The notes under the pieces were generated by a model. The model was not told where the DNA came from. It ran no database searches and saw nothing but the letters and a program-made list of their open reading frames with translations. The translations under genes and the position numbers were made by a program. Below, one piece after another: positions 1-11,862 of a stretch of 64,000 nucleotides of DNA; positions within the stretch are counted from its first letter, which is position 1, and each line of letters starts with the position of its first letter. The stretch spans positions 10,227,726-10,291,725 of the forward strand of contig OZ038320.1 in NCBI GenBank assembly GCA_964035795.1, read 5' to 3'. The stretch comes from Pterobdella sp. o SKG-2022. Lineage: Eukaryota > Annelida > Clitellata > Hirudinida > Piscicolidae.

Positions 1-32
1 ATAAAAAATATATTAACTACAATAACTTAAAA

Positions 33-305
33 ATGCAAAGTATTCATGATGTAAATAGACATAATATCTACACCAATTCAAGAACCAAAATTTTTTATAA
101 CAAAAAATATAAAAATAACATCTACACCAATTCAAAAAGCCAAATTACTCATAAAAAAATCTATAATAATAATGACCTCAATTCAAGAAACAGTGGAATG
201 TATAATAATGAAAATAATTATTATGAAAAAGAAATGAATGATAAATTTTTTAATCTTAGAAATGAGTGCAGTAATTTCCTTCATTTTTTAGAAGAAAAGA
301 TATAA
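33..305 (+). pseudogene. LINE open frame upstream of the endonuclease (possible ORF1 remnant)
   Basis: A 90-codon frame rich in Asn, Tyr and Lys lies directly before the endonuclease reading frame and ends at 305. It has short internal repeats of an IYTNS-type peptide (around codons 12-16 and 30-34). In two-ORF LINEs a nucleic-acid-binding ORF1 sits here, so it may be the tail of ORF1, but no zinc knuckle or RRM is visible. It could equally be untranslated leader. Confidence 0.35.
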
Positions 306-351
306 TATCTGATACAGCAGATGTACATAATACAAAAAAAAACTGAAAAGT

Positions 352-1680
352 ATGGATTCAACATCTGAACAAGATGGTAAAATAGAAAACACTTGTGATT
401 ACAAATCCTATAAAGATCTAAATAAAAAACCCAGTTTAAGCCAAAACAATAGTAATTTAATAATTGGTTATATTAATACCAGAAGCATGATAAATAAACT
501 AGAAAAAATAACACATCTATTGAAAGAAACAAAAATACATGTATTATCTATCAATGAATCTTGGTTGGATGAGAACAATTATATGAAAATCAAAATAAAC
601 AATTTCAACTTCATTGGATAAAATAGAAACTCAAAAAGAGGAGGAGTTGGATTCCTAATAAAAAAAATATTTACTTATGAAGAAATAGACTTTCAGTATA
701 ATTTCTCCACTTTTGAACATATCATAAAAGTACATATGGAAAATTGCACAATCTCAATAATAACTATTCACAAACTAATTCATTCTAAAAATAATATTTT
801 TATAGATGAACTAGATAATTTAATTTCAAAAATTTATAAACCAAATAGAAAAGTAATTATAACTGGTGATTTTAATATAGACCTAATAAATATGAATTCT
901 AGTGTAGTTAAAGATTTTGAAAACTTAATTATAACATATGACTTGAAAGCTACTCTCAATAAACCTACAAGAATGTCTAGTAGAAGTCTTCTCGACATTA
1001 TTATAACCAACATGGAAATAACTTCATCTTTCATTATGACAGATGATATCTTAGATCATCTACCAATTTTCACTTCAATAAATATAAAACAAATCATACT
1101 AAACAAAAACTGTATAAATAAAATAAAAAGACATTATAAGGAGAACAACATAAAAAGATTTTGCAACATCCTAAAAGAAACTGAATGGCATGAAATAATA
1201 GAGAACAATAACATTCAAAATAGTAATAAAAATGATATAAGCCTTCTTATTGCTTACTATAAAATATTATTTAACCAGTATTTTACAGACAAAAAAAACA
1301 GCACTTCAGACAAAAATGAACCAAAGAAAGATTGGATGACAGCAGGTATATTAACCTCTACCAGGAAAAAGTCAAGCTTATACAAAAGATACATTCAATA
1401 TCCCAATAAACTAACCAAACAAAATTTTATTACTTATAGAAACATGTATAAAAAAATAATTTTTAAAGCTAAACAATTATATTACAATGATATATTAAAA
1501 TCCCACATAAATGATCCTAAAATGACTTGGCAAATAATAAATGAACTCACAGGTAATAAGAGAAACAAACAATCAATTAAAAAAATACCACACCAAGGCA
1601 AGACAATAGTTAACAGAAAAGTAATGTCAGAACTTTTTAACGATTATTTCATAAATATCGGGGCAAATCTGAAAAAAAAA
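352..1680 (+). pseudogene. LINE apurinic-like endonuclease and linker, interrupted
   Basis: The frame starting at ATG 352 carries the N-terminal endonuclease of a LINE polyprotein, the enzyme that nicks target DNA for target-primed reverse transcription. Visible motifs in order are an IGYINTRS start strand, INESWL (the catalytic Glu region), GDFNIDL, LDIIITN and DHLPI with the terminal catalytic His. A TAA at 619-621 interrupts the conserved region just before NRNSKRGGVG and lies in the same frame as both halves, so it is a nonsense change. The frame continues to a stop at 1705-1707, but similarity moves to another frame after the A-run near 1672-1680. Confidence 0.8.
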
Positions 1681-3293
1681 ACGCCCAAAGAAACACTGAT
1701 GAAATAACAAATATTGATAGCATACAAAACATCAAACCTTGTCTCATGGGATCTAAAGAAATCTCAACTATTGACGTATTAAACATTATAACATCGATAA
1801 GGAAGACAAGTACTAAAGACGATGATGATATTCCTACAAACATCGGTATTAAATCATCATCCTATATAATCTAAATTCTAAGATATTTAATTAATCAATC
1901 ATTTGAAAAAAATAATTTTTCTACTTGTTTAAAATCAAGCAAGGTACTACCAATACAAAAATCAAAGGATACCACCAACCTAAACAACTTTATACCCATA
2001 TCTATCTTGCCTTTTTTTTCCAAAATAATAGAAAAATCAGCCTACAACCAAATTTATAGACACTTAAAAGAACATAATTATATAAGCAGTACTCAATTTG
2101 GATTTCAAAAACAACTATCTACAGATAACTGTCTCAATTCACTTAAATACCATATTATAAATAAGCTAGATAATCATAACATATACATAACTATATTTTT
2201 CGACCTAAGCAAAGGTTTTGATCTTATTAACCATAACATTTTAATAAATAAACTCAAAAACTTGGATCTTTTTGATGATGCCATAACATGGCTAAGTAAC
2301 TACCTAAAAAACAGGTACCAAATAACGAAGAAAGGAGGTCATAGCTCCAGCACCATGCAAATAAAAATCGGAGTCCCTCAAGGATCTATCTTAGGCCCTC
2401 TTTTATTTTTAATTTACATAAACGATTTTCCTCTTAACACCTCTTACAACACCATAATGTATGCCGATGACATATCTATCTCTTTCCTTTTCAATAGTAA
2501 AAATATCGATTATGCTGCTATAAACAATACAATAAACCATAATTTAAACAATATCGTCAAATATTTCAAGCATAATGAACTAACTGTAAACACTGCAAAA
2601 ACAAATTTCCTAATCTTTCACAATAATAATATCAAAATAGACTATTCTAGAATAATACTAAAGCTGGATGACAATCAACTTGAACACAAAAATAATATCA
2701 AATTTGTAGGAATAAACTTTGACAATAAATCAACTTTCAAAGAGCATATAATAAAATTAAATAAAAATCTCTCAAAATGTATAGCAACTCTTTATAAGTT
2801 AAAAACTTTAATACCGAAAAATAATCTAATGAATGTTTATAAAGCAATCTTCCAATCAAAATTGAACTATTGCAATAACATATGGGCATCTACCTACAAC
2901 AATAGAACAACTAAACTTCAAAAACTCCAAAACAAAGCCATTAGAATCTGCATAAATCTTCAACAAACTAACCATATTGACTTTAATAAACACAACATTC
3001 TGGACATCAAAAGTCTAACCATATATCAATTCATAATTTACATGTATAAGCACAAACACAACCTCCTCCACTCAACTCTAGCCAATATCTTCATTTTAAA
3101 CTTTGATAATAATAATAGTTGTAATTTAAAATCAGTCAATAACTACAAAGAAGAGAAATATAACACAATGTCTTTATCTATTATGGGTCCAAAATATTGG
3201 AATAAGCTTCCTAATAATCTGAAATCAATTGATAATATAAATACTTTCAAAAGTAAACTAAAAAAATATATTTTAAATAACAAATTACTATGA
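1681..3293 (+). pseudogene. LINE reverse transcriptase and C-terminal region, interrupted
   Basis: The reverse transcriptase continues in a second frame. A nonsense TAA at 1872-1874 splits it, after which the frame is open from about 1875 to the TGA ending at 3293. Motifs in order are IPISILPFFSKIIEK (finger region), FFDLSKGFDLINH (motif A; the usual Ala is Gly here), GVPQGSILGPLLFLIYINDF (motif B region), MYADDISI (motif C, catalytic Asp pair intact) and a C-terminal KLQKLQNKAIR stretch typical of the CR1/L2/Jockey assemblage. The catalytic residues survive, but upstream breaks prevent a full-length product from this copy. Confidence 0.85.
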
Positions 3294-3403
3294 ACCCCAT
3301 ACTATATTATATCATATTACATTATATTATATTAGAAGAAATGCCTCTCGCGGGTTCTAAGCAACCCTTTTGTTTTTTTTTCTTTGCTAATAAAATTACA
3401 AAT

Positions 3404-3406
<3 letters not shown>

Positions 3407-3467
<61 letters not shown>
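3407..3467. repeat. (AT)n microsatellite at LINE 3' end
   Basis: About 60 bases of pure AT dinucleotide follow the LINE's 3' untranslated region. CR1/L2-type LINEs often end in short tandem repeats used in priming, so this may be an expanded tail rather than an unrelated microsatellite. Confidence 0.9.
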
Positions 3468-3469
<2 letters not shown>

Positions 3470-3554
3470 GTACCTAATCGAAGTTAATACATTTGTTTTT
3501 ATACAGAATTTATCAATTAATATAAGTTACAATTAATATAATGAGATTTTAATA

Positions 3555-4301
3555 TTAGAAGAAACTAACACTTTTTGTTAGAACATCACTGGAATTCTCG
3601 TCACAAATGTAGAGCTTAGCGTAATTCTTAAAGTTCCTTTCTTGCTCACTCTTACCCTCCCTTTTCATCGTCTCATTCTTCTGATCAGGAACTACTTTAT
3701 CCACCAAACTCTCTTCAAGTCTTTCAGCTTTTTCGCTGTCTGAATGACTTTTACTCAAATCATTATCAGAGTTACTCTTGCTTTTGATTTTTATTTCATT
3801 TTTTGGTTTCACTTTCTCTTCTTTCAAAGATGATATTTTTATTTTGAAGTTAGAATCGTTTCCAATTTCTTTTTCGTTTCCATTATTTTTGTTGTCAACG
3901 CTCAATTTTTTTTCACACTCCGGGTCTTGTAGATTTTTTTTTTCAGCTTGACACCTTGTCTTTTTTAAATATTCGTAATCTTCAAGAGCTTTTGTTAGTA
4001 TCCTCATCTGAAACAAATAAATTTTTTTAAAAACTCAATAAATTATGTTTAAAAAACCCTCAACCATTGCTATTTTTCCACCGTTTTCTAGACGTTCGAG
4101 GCTGCTTTTTAAACCCGTGTCACTGTAGAAGATTTATTTCTTCCAAAATTGAAAAAAAAAAGAAACTTTAAAAATGAAAATTTTCAACATTATTTTTGAA
4201 AAAATATGTAAACGTATCTCTCGCCTGTTTGTGATGCTCAAATGTTTAACTTTATCTTCGAGTTGAGGTTGTGTTTCTTCGTTGCATATCACTTTTTTCA
4301 T
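3555..4301 (-). CDS. 3' exons of an unrecognised charged, helical protein
   Basis: The last exon (3555-4007, 151 codons including the stop) follows a TTTGTTTCAG acceptor. It begins MRILTKALEDYEYLKKTR and becomes a Lys/Glu/Asp/Ser-rich disordered tail. A short exon at 4251-4301 (17 codons after ATACAG) joins in phase 0 if the GTTAAA donor at its end is used. The start of the last exon resembles the second long helix of F-BAR domains, but that is an impression, not an identification. These exons could be the 3' end of the gene whose upstream exons lie at 10.2-11.9 kb on the same strand. No other domain is visible. Confidence 0.45.
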
Positions 4302-4520
4302 CTGTATTCATAAGTTTTGCATATAATTTGATCATAAATTTTTTTTCCTACAATGTTTTTTAGAATAACTTATTATAGCTGAAAGCTTCACGACAATTTT
4401 ATGACTGGTATAATTCCAACAAAGCTTTAATGCAAACTAACGCAACTTTTTTGATTTAAATTTTGAAATTTATGACGAAATTAAAACTATAATTCAAGTA
4501 AAAAATATATTCAAATTAAA

Positions 4521-4787
4521 AACAGCGTTTTTTTATCTTTTCACTTTAATTTCAATTTTAGTTGTTTAAATGCCTTCATCTTTTAAAAAAACACAATACC
4601 ATGAATACTAAAAAAGTTCAAATGTCAATCTGATAAAAATTAATTTTGATCATAATAACAGCGTTTTTTTATCTTTTCACTTTAATTTCAATTTTAGTTG
4701 TTTAAATGCCTTCATCTTTTAAAAAAACACAATACCATGAATACTAAAAAAGTTCAAATGTCAATCTGATAAAAATTAATTTTGATC
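4521..4787. repeat. Perfect 131-bp direct tandem duplication
   Basis: Bases 4521-4651 and 4657-4787 read identically by eye. Both begin AACAGCGTTTTTTTATC and end ATTTTGATC, with a 5-base spacer (unit spacing 136). The identity implies a recent duplication or an assembly artefact. The unit contains no ORF and no clear regulatory motif. Confidence 0.9.
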
Positions 4788-7700
4788 TATTACTCTGCAA
4801 CCTTTGGGTAATAAATTTTGAAGGACCGAATTTAATCCTGAAGTTTCATCTCAACTCAGTGTTTTCTAAATAAAAATTTGTCGCTAAAATTTGTTGAAGT
4901 AACTTTAAAGGGTTGAAATATTTCACAGTCACACTTATTTTTTATGGTTGGTTCTAATCCATTTTCCATTTGTTCAAAACAATTGAAGCATTTTAATCTT
5001 ATTGTCAACTAAAAAACATGAAAGCTAACGTGTAGTCGTTTCAGTTCATCAGTGCTTTTAGTTACATTTATAACATTTCACTTTTCAAAGATGTCTTATG
5101 TATTTTTTTTCAATATTTTGTAACGAAAAACATCAAATAAGAAGAATTTTTAATACATTTATTGAGAATCAAAAGCTATAATTTTTGATAAGTTTGGTCT
5201 TATCATAAAATGTTATAACTTATAATGGATTTGATAATGATACATGTGTAAAATAACATGATATGAAGTGTTGGCTGCAGACTTAGTGACTTCAATTGAA
5301 TTCTAAGGTTTTTCAAAATTTTATCAACAAGGTCGGTACAGAACCAGCTTTTAATATGTGAATCATCAAAACATGACAATATTTGAATTTTTTATAAAAA
5401 TAATAATGAAATATTAATAATAAAAAATAAGAATAAAAACAATAATAAAGAATTCAAATATTTACGATTTTTTATGATTCAAAATTTTGAGGCTATTATT
5501 CACAATAGTTTGGTTTGGTTTTGAAATGAAAAATAAAGTTTTTTATACAAATTTATATAAAAAGAACGTTTATATTTGAAACATCCAGCACTCATTCTAG
5601 TGGATACTTTGAAAAATATCCTGTGAATAATTTTGTCAGCTTTATCAGTATTACGTCACAAGTTACGGTATTTTCAAAAGTTAAACGCTCTAAAGCTTAT
5701 GATAATTTGACAGCGGTGATTTATGCATCGAATACACTTGCTAAGCGTAAGTTAATATGCTTTTAAAAAAACATAAAGTTGTATTAAATTTTTTTAGCTG
5801 ATTTATGTTGATTGCCTTTTGAAATTTAATGCTATGAGAAATACTAAAGTTTTATCAAAAAGATGTCTTGAAAATTGCATACCACACACAAATGATTTCA
5901 AATTTTATATAAAAAACTGCAAGATTTCAGTTTAGTTTTTTATTCTTTTAAGTACAATATGGTTTAAGCACACGGTTATTGTACGTCAAACATCGACTTT
6001 ATTGTCAACAAGATAAAACACTGTTTTTGTTGCTTGGTGAAAACTAATGAATTGTTATTGAATACAAAAAATGGCTAATAAAAATAATAAACTTCGATAA
6101 TATTTGTGGAAGAGCCAAGTATTCTCTTGTGTGAGCTTCGATAAAAAATCTTTGGAGATAAGTAATTTAAAAGCATTTCACAAACTAAATAAATCCTAGT
6201 TACCGAGTTGCTCTATCCTTACATAAGAAGCATTCTCGTTGAAGTTTTTAAATTTATCAATTCGATGTGTTCTCCACATCATTAAAAGCTTTCGAGTCAA
6301 TTCTTTGAAAAAAAAACTTTCTAAACAAAATTTGAATAGGTTGTGGCCATTAAAATAATTGCCATACTCGAGATGTATGCTTGTGAGTTTATCGTTTGTC
6401 ATTGGTTTTTTATGAAAACAAGTTTGTTATAAATTTTAAAAATTTTGTTTTTTTAGCCTCTTTTAATTTTTTTGCATGCTTTTTGAATTATTTACAAAAC
6501 GGGTTGAAACAGTTCAAAAGAATCCAAATGAGAATTTTCAAGAACTTGAAAAGAAAAAAATTTAATTGAAATTTTATCAAAAATTTAACGAAAAAAAATT
6601 TCAAATAAAAAATGTAGTTCACTCAAGAAATTCTCTCTGAAGAGATGAAATCCAAGGTGAACCTGAATGCTGCAAGTTTAATCACTCCCGCTCATTTGAA
6701 CCATCATTATTATAAATTAAGTAATCGGTCATTAAACGAAGTTCTTGAATAACGTTACGGGCGTAATTCCGAGTTTGACATTTGCATCTGAAACATTGCA
6801 AAATCGTTCATATTGAACAGATAAACTCAGTTTTGAATTGCTTAACTGAGCTTTTTGATATTACAAGAAATATCATAAAGTTAAGTTAAGGATCAATTTA
6901 AAATTTTTGTTTTTAATATTTTTTAAGGCTCTAACTATGAGGTCTCTCAGATCTTCTTAAAAAACTTTTCATGCTTCATCATAGACTAATTCAAATCACC
7001 AGTTTTTCCATGCTTGAATGGGTGCACCTAAACACTAGAAAAAATCAAAATATTTTCAAATAAGAAAAAATGGGGAAAGTATTTAGCTTAAAACCTTATT
7101 TCATGTTCAATGGAAGAATTTCTAATCTAGAAAATCCATTGCTGCCAAGGAATACTATTTGATTTATTTTAAATCTTTAAACATCGCATGATTTCGTAAT
7201 GAAATTTTCAATCAAATTTTAGTTATCTTCAATCTAACCTCTCCCATGGCTCTCTAATTAATTGACCCATATGGTGAAGGTATCAAGCTTCAAAAAGCAT
7301 TTCAGTCGTGCAGTAATTGTCTATTGATCTTTAGAGACCCAATCATATTCTTACTTGTAAAAATCTTTTTTTCACTTTGATCTTTTTGTTCAGTTCAAAA
7401 TTTTTGTTTGCTTTTTATTTGAGAGGATAAGTGGAAAAATGAAAAAATCCAAGGAGCAGATAAATGGTTTTGTTAATTAATAAGTAAACTGATGATTTCG
7501 ATTAAAATAAAACAAATAAGCAATTTAATGAATTTAAAAAATTATTCTTTTTAACATTATGCTATTTTTAAAGCCCGCAATTTTCAAACAAATGCTTTTC
7601 AAAATTTTTTAAGTTTTATAAAAATCATAAATGTAGAAAAATATTTTATGGGTTGTTTTTCGAAATTTTTTCAACTTTTATGAAAAGTGATGAACGTAGA

Positions 7701-10183
7701 TTCAATTGAGGAGAATTCCACAGACGTGATAGACTGCAAAACTGGCACTTTAAAACAAGGTCAAAGAGACTGTCTAATGGAAATCGTAGTGTGAGGTATT
7801 AATCAAGTCATGATAAACATAAAGATTATATGAGTAGGCAGGTTTGACAAGTTGGAGAATACAGGCAATGAGACCAAAAGTTTGAACTGGAGTCTCAGGA
7901 CACCTTGTGGTCTATGCAGATGACCGGAATGATTATGAGAAAAGATGAAGTAATCAGTTTTTATTGCCTTTTGGCTTTTTTTTATTCAAAGAGTTTCTCA
8001 TACTTTTTTGAAGCTGCTGTAATATCTATTTAGAATGAAATTTGAATGATGAGCGGACATATTAATGTTATGTGAAATATATTTATGAAGCATTTTGTTT
8101 TTGTCGCGTAAAAGATTTTTGTGAAACATGTGGGCTCATCGCGTGTTCAAACACGGCAATTTAAAATAATTTTCTACTATTTGAGTTAGAGGGATCAACG
8201 ATAAAGGTTAGTTAAAATACTTGTCCACATTGAACCTTTTTTACTCTGTTTGCTAGTCCTAGCAACTAACAAACATATACACTGTGCTAACTGAGTCAAA
8301 CCAAAATTGAACATGTAGGAACTAGCATAAAAAGTTAAACATAGATAACGAATATTGCAGTTATTGCGGTTGGTTTCAATAAAATCAAAAGTATTGATTA
8401 TGAAACCATTCACAGATTGGTTAAATTGATAAAATAAAATTTGGAAAAATGAAAATTTGGAGAGTCATAATTATATGAAATTTAGTGAAATGACCCTTTA
8501 AATACTTGCAACTCTGTATCTATTCTTTCATAACAAATGTAGTTTTTTAAACCAATGAAAATAGACATGAGATAAGTTCTTTTCTAATGAAAATGAAAAA
8601 AAATTGGCATAGAAAAAACAACTTAGAAATTAAACCAATGGAAAAAATATTAAATTTATTATATTCGAGGTTTAAAAAATATTTCAATAAAATGAAGTTT
8701 ATTTATCTACTCATTAATAAAATTTAATCAGATTTATTTAAATTTTCTAAGAAAACCATTTTTTAAAATTTTCGGACATTCATATAAGCGCTAAAAACTG
8801 TAGAAGACTTTTAGTTCCACATAAAATAAACTCAAAATGACCCATTTGGAATTATTTTTATGTGGGTTTTTAATGCTCCTAAAATAGAGTTAGAACTAGA
8901 TCGTAGATAAATAAAAAGTGATTGATCAATTATTTATGAAGCTTGCAGAAAGAAAGTAGAGTAGATTTATGGAGGAATCATAAATATAAAATAAAACTGC
9001 ACGATAGGCTACAATAAAGACACGATTTTATATTTATTGTATTTACTGTATAACAAGGGCATCACATCTGTTTAATCTGTTGATAGCATTGATCATATGA
9101 GATTTTCATAAAAAGGCAAAAATTGAAAATCTTTTTCTTGAAAAAATCTAAACTCATTTCAACATTTTCTGTCTAAAAAATTTTTTTAACCGCTTAATAA
9201 CTAACCATGTTTGCAATTTATCAAGGTTAATGAATAACAACGTCAAAAGTTAACTGGTGATGAATGAGAGGATAAGAGGCAGGCACTTTTCAATTATTTT
9301 CTAATTTGTTCGCCAAGATTTGTTTTTGATAACAATACGTCAAATCACATACTCTTATTATTCTCAATGAATTTCCTTGGATTTCAAAGCTGATTTAGAA
9401 GATGAAAGATCTTTTTTTTGAGTCGTTTGGGAATAACGCTTTCAATATAAAAATTCTTAGAAGGTTCATTGAGAAATTTCCCACATGAAATAGCATAGGG
9501 CCATCAACTTAATGAAGTTTTATTTATAAAATATACAATGCTGATCATTATGCTTATAACTTGGTAATATGACTTCGCAAAAAATCTTTGTGCATTTCAA
9601 AAAAATAATAAATTATATAAAATAATTAGTTAATTGAAAATTTCACTTCAACATTTTTAATCACTTATTTCTAGCTAAATTTTCAAAAATTTTATTCCAG
9701 ATAAACTCGCAAAATATTCAAAAAACCACGTGGAGTTTTTATATGACATGTTTAACCTCATAAGAAAGACACATTTCAAGCTTAATGAAAAAAACGGGAC
9801 TAATTGAGAAATTATGGAAAACATTTGTCAAAAAGCAATTCGCAGCTAATGTATTGAACTCAGTATAATGCTTTATTTGTCAGATCATATTTTTCATTGT
9901 TTTCGTGTTTTTTTTTAAATTGAATCTGAATGTTTTTTAAATATTTATTTTCTTTCGGAGCTGATTCAAATTTTAATGTAATTCTTAAATCCTGTTTTAT
10001 AAAGCCATATCTTTTACCTTTAAGGTTTGTTCCACATTCAAACGCAGTATTTTGACAATACATTAACATAAATATTATTTAGGTGGATTTTATTGTGAAA
10101 ATTTTTAAAAATATTCAAAGCTGTTAAATGTTCATTTAGCCATTGAAAATAATAATAATAATATAAAGAAGAAATAAAAGTAC

Positions 10184-11862
10184 TTTATCGTTGAAAGGTT
10201 GCAGAGAAGGAGGCAAGGAGATTTCAAGCTTCATTTTGCCACTAATGTTTTCGTAAGGTTTGTGCATGCACGAATGAGTTGCGTTCAATTCTGTAACATT
10301 GTTTGTTTGTTCCTTGTCTTTTTGATAACCGACAAAATGTTTTTCCTGTAATATAAAGTTTGGTATCTTTATGTATAAGTTATTTTGGTTCTCATAAAAT
10401 TTGCAAACGTGTTATAATTTAGTTTTTATTTTAATTTTTTTTCAAAAAGTTGAATGATATCGCAGTTGAAGTGTTGGAGCGGGTGTACCGATAAGAAGAG
10501 CAGCTGTTGATTGAGGATTGAAGAGACACCTTTGGTGGCAAAATCTTGTACCTCGTTCAGTTGCTGCGGTGCATGTTTTATTATTAAGTAAATTCAAACT
10601 TTTTGAATTATTTATTGCGGCAACACGCCGATTCAAAAAGTGTTAATACTCGCATGCTTTCACTTTAAATACTACCCACGCTGTTACCTCCCCACACCGA
10701 TCAACCTTGATAATTTCTGGTCTCAATTGGTTGTTAAAAGAATCTAAAACGCCATCTAAAAAACTAAGATGAACAACATAGTTGTTGTGTACATGAAGAT
10801 TTGGGGCTAATAAATGAGGGAAGGTGGTCTTGGTAGTGAAGAAGGATGGTGTGTTTAAACCCTGCAAGTTCTCGTAGAACTCCCGCTTGTTTTCCATTTG
10901 AAACACATTTTCTCGAACCTTTCGTTTGGGTTGAAATTAAAAATAATTTTTCAATAGTGAATGTTTCCATTTTTGAATATTTGAAATACTAATTTAGTTT
11001 TTTTTTAAGTTTTGTTAAAAAACTTATATTACAAGCACTTACACCGCTTGAATTTTTAAAATTTAGTTCAAAAATTTTATCTTTCATCGAAAATAAATTA
11101 ATTTTGGACTCAATATTTTTAAAATTTGTACACTCAACCAAATTTCAAAAAGTATTTATAAATTTCAAAAACATCTTTCAGGTGTTTTTTTGAGATTTTT
11201 CGTTTGAAAATAAATAAATAAAAAATGTCTCCACTTTCAAAACTTTGTCATACCTCCAGGAAGTTTTCAACCGTCGAAAAAACAATATTTTTTATGTTTG
11301 CACTTTTTTTTTCAATTCTCTCCAGTTCCACCAACCAATCTTTTCTTAGGTCATTCAGGCCTTTAGCCACTTCTTTTTCTAAGTAAGTTCCTAGGTTCGA
11401 GTACATCTGTGATGCGGGGAATGGAAAAAAATTGAGAAATAAAACATTAGGTTGATAACTAATGAAAAATTCAATAAGAAAAAAAGCGAAAAACATGAGA
11501 CAGAAATGATGAAATAGTGGTGCAACCTTCACTTCCTGTGCTACAGCCTCCAACACCCTCAACATCACTTGACATATGTATGCGCTTGACTGACATTTGT
11601 GCTTGCTTCTGATCGTGTGTGGGCTTCAACATTAAACACGTTTCAACTTTGTTCAATATAAAAACAAGTCTTTGATAATTAAAATTAGTTTAAAAAATAT
11701 TCGTTGGTTTATTGTTATCAAGTCAATTAAAAATTATATAGTAAAACAATACTTACTGCAACTTCTTGAAGTGATGGTCTACGGAGTACTGCTCAATAAA
11801 ATTAGAAAGAGAAATTGCAAATTCGTTGTAGATAAAAGAAAGCTTGCAGACAAATGATACGT
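10184..11862 (-). CDS. Six consecutive exons of an unrecognised coiled-coil (FCH/F-BAR-like?) protein
   Basis: Minus-strand exons, in coding order: 11757-11862 (GTAAGT donor), about 11524-11633, 11254-11406, 10688-10918, 10489-10563 and 10184-10345. Where both ends are clear (106, 153, 231 and 162 nt) lengths and phases agree. The first three encode long amphipathic helices, including the pieces FAISLSNFIEQY, LRVLEAVAQE, YLEKEVAKGLNDL and LVELERIEKK. This arrangement resembles an FCH/F-BAR membrane-bending module or another helical-bundle protein. The fourth exon is mixed, and the sixth contains CMHKPYENISGKMKLEISLP. The 5' exons are not identified. Downstream exons may include a helix near 6720-6792 and the exons at 3555-4301. 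The coding call is stronger than the family call. Confidence 0.5.

Larger units (their letters stand above)
1..3467 (+). mobile_element. Decayed non-LTR retrotransposon (LINE, CR1/L2/Jockey-like), 5' end outside window
   Basis: An AT-rich LINE runs in from the left edge. It shows an apurinic-type endonuclease region (about 352-1250), a linker, a reverse transcriptase (about 1700-2900), a C-terminal region ending at 3293 and a short 3' untranslated part of AT-rich repeats that passes into (AT)n. Endonuclease signatures are GDFNIDL, LDIIITN and DHLPIF; polymerase signatures are GVPQGSILGP and MYADD. The copy is dead by at least two in-frame stops (619-621 and 1872-1874) and one frame change at an A-run near 1672-1680. 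Its base composition matches the surrounding DNA, which suggests long residence. The family name is inferred from motif style; CR1, L2 and Jockey groups cannot be separated by eye. Confidence 0.9.

Noticed and set aside
5535..5770. 75-codon plus-strand stop-free stretch ending near GTAAGT
   Set aside because: A rough estimate from base composition gives more than ten such stretches by chance in six frames of this window; no motif supports it.
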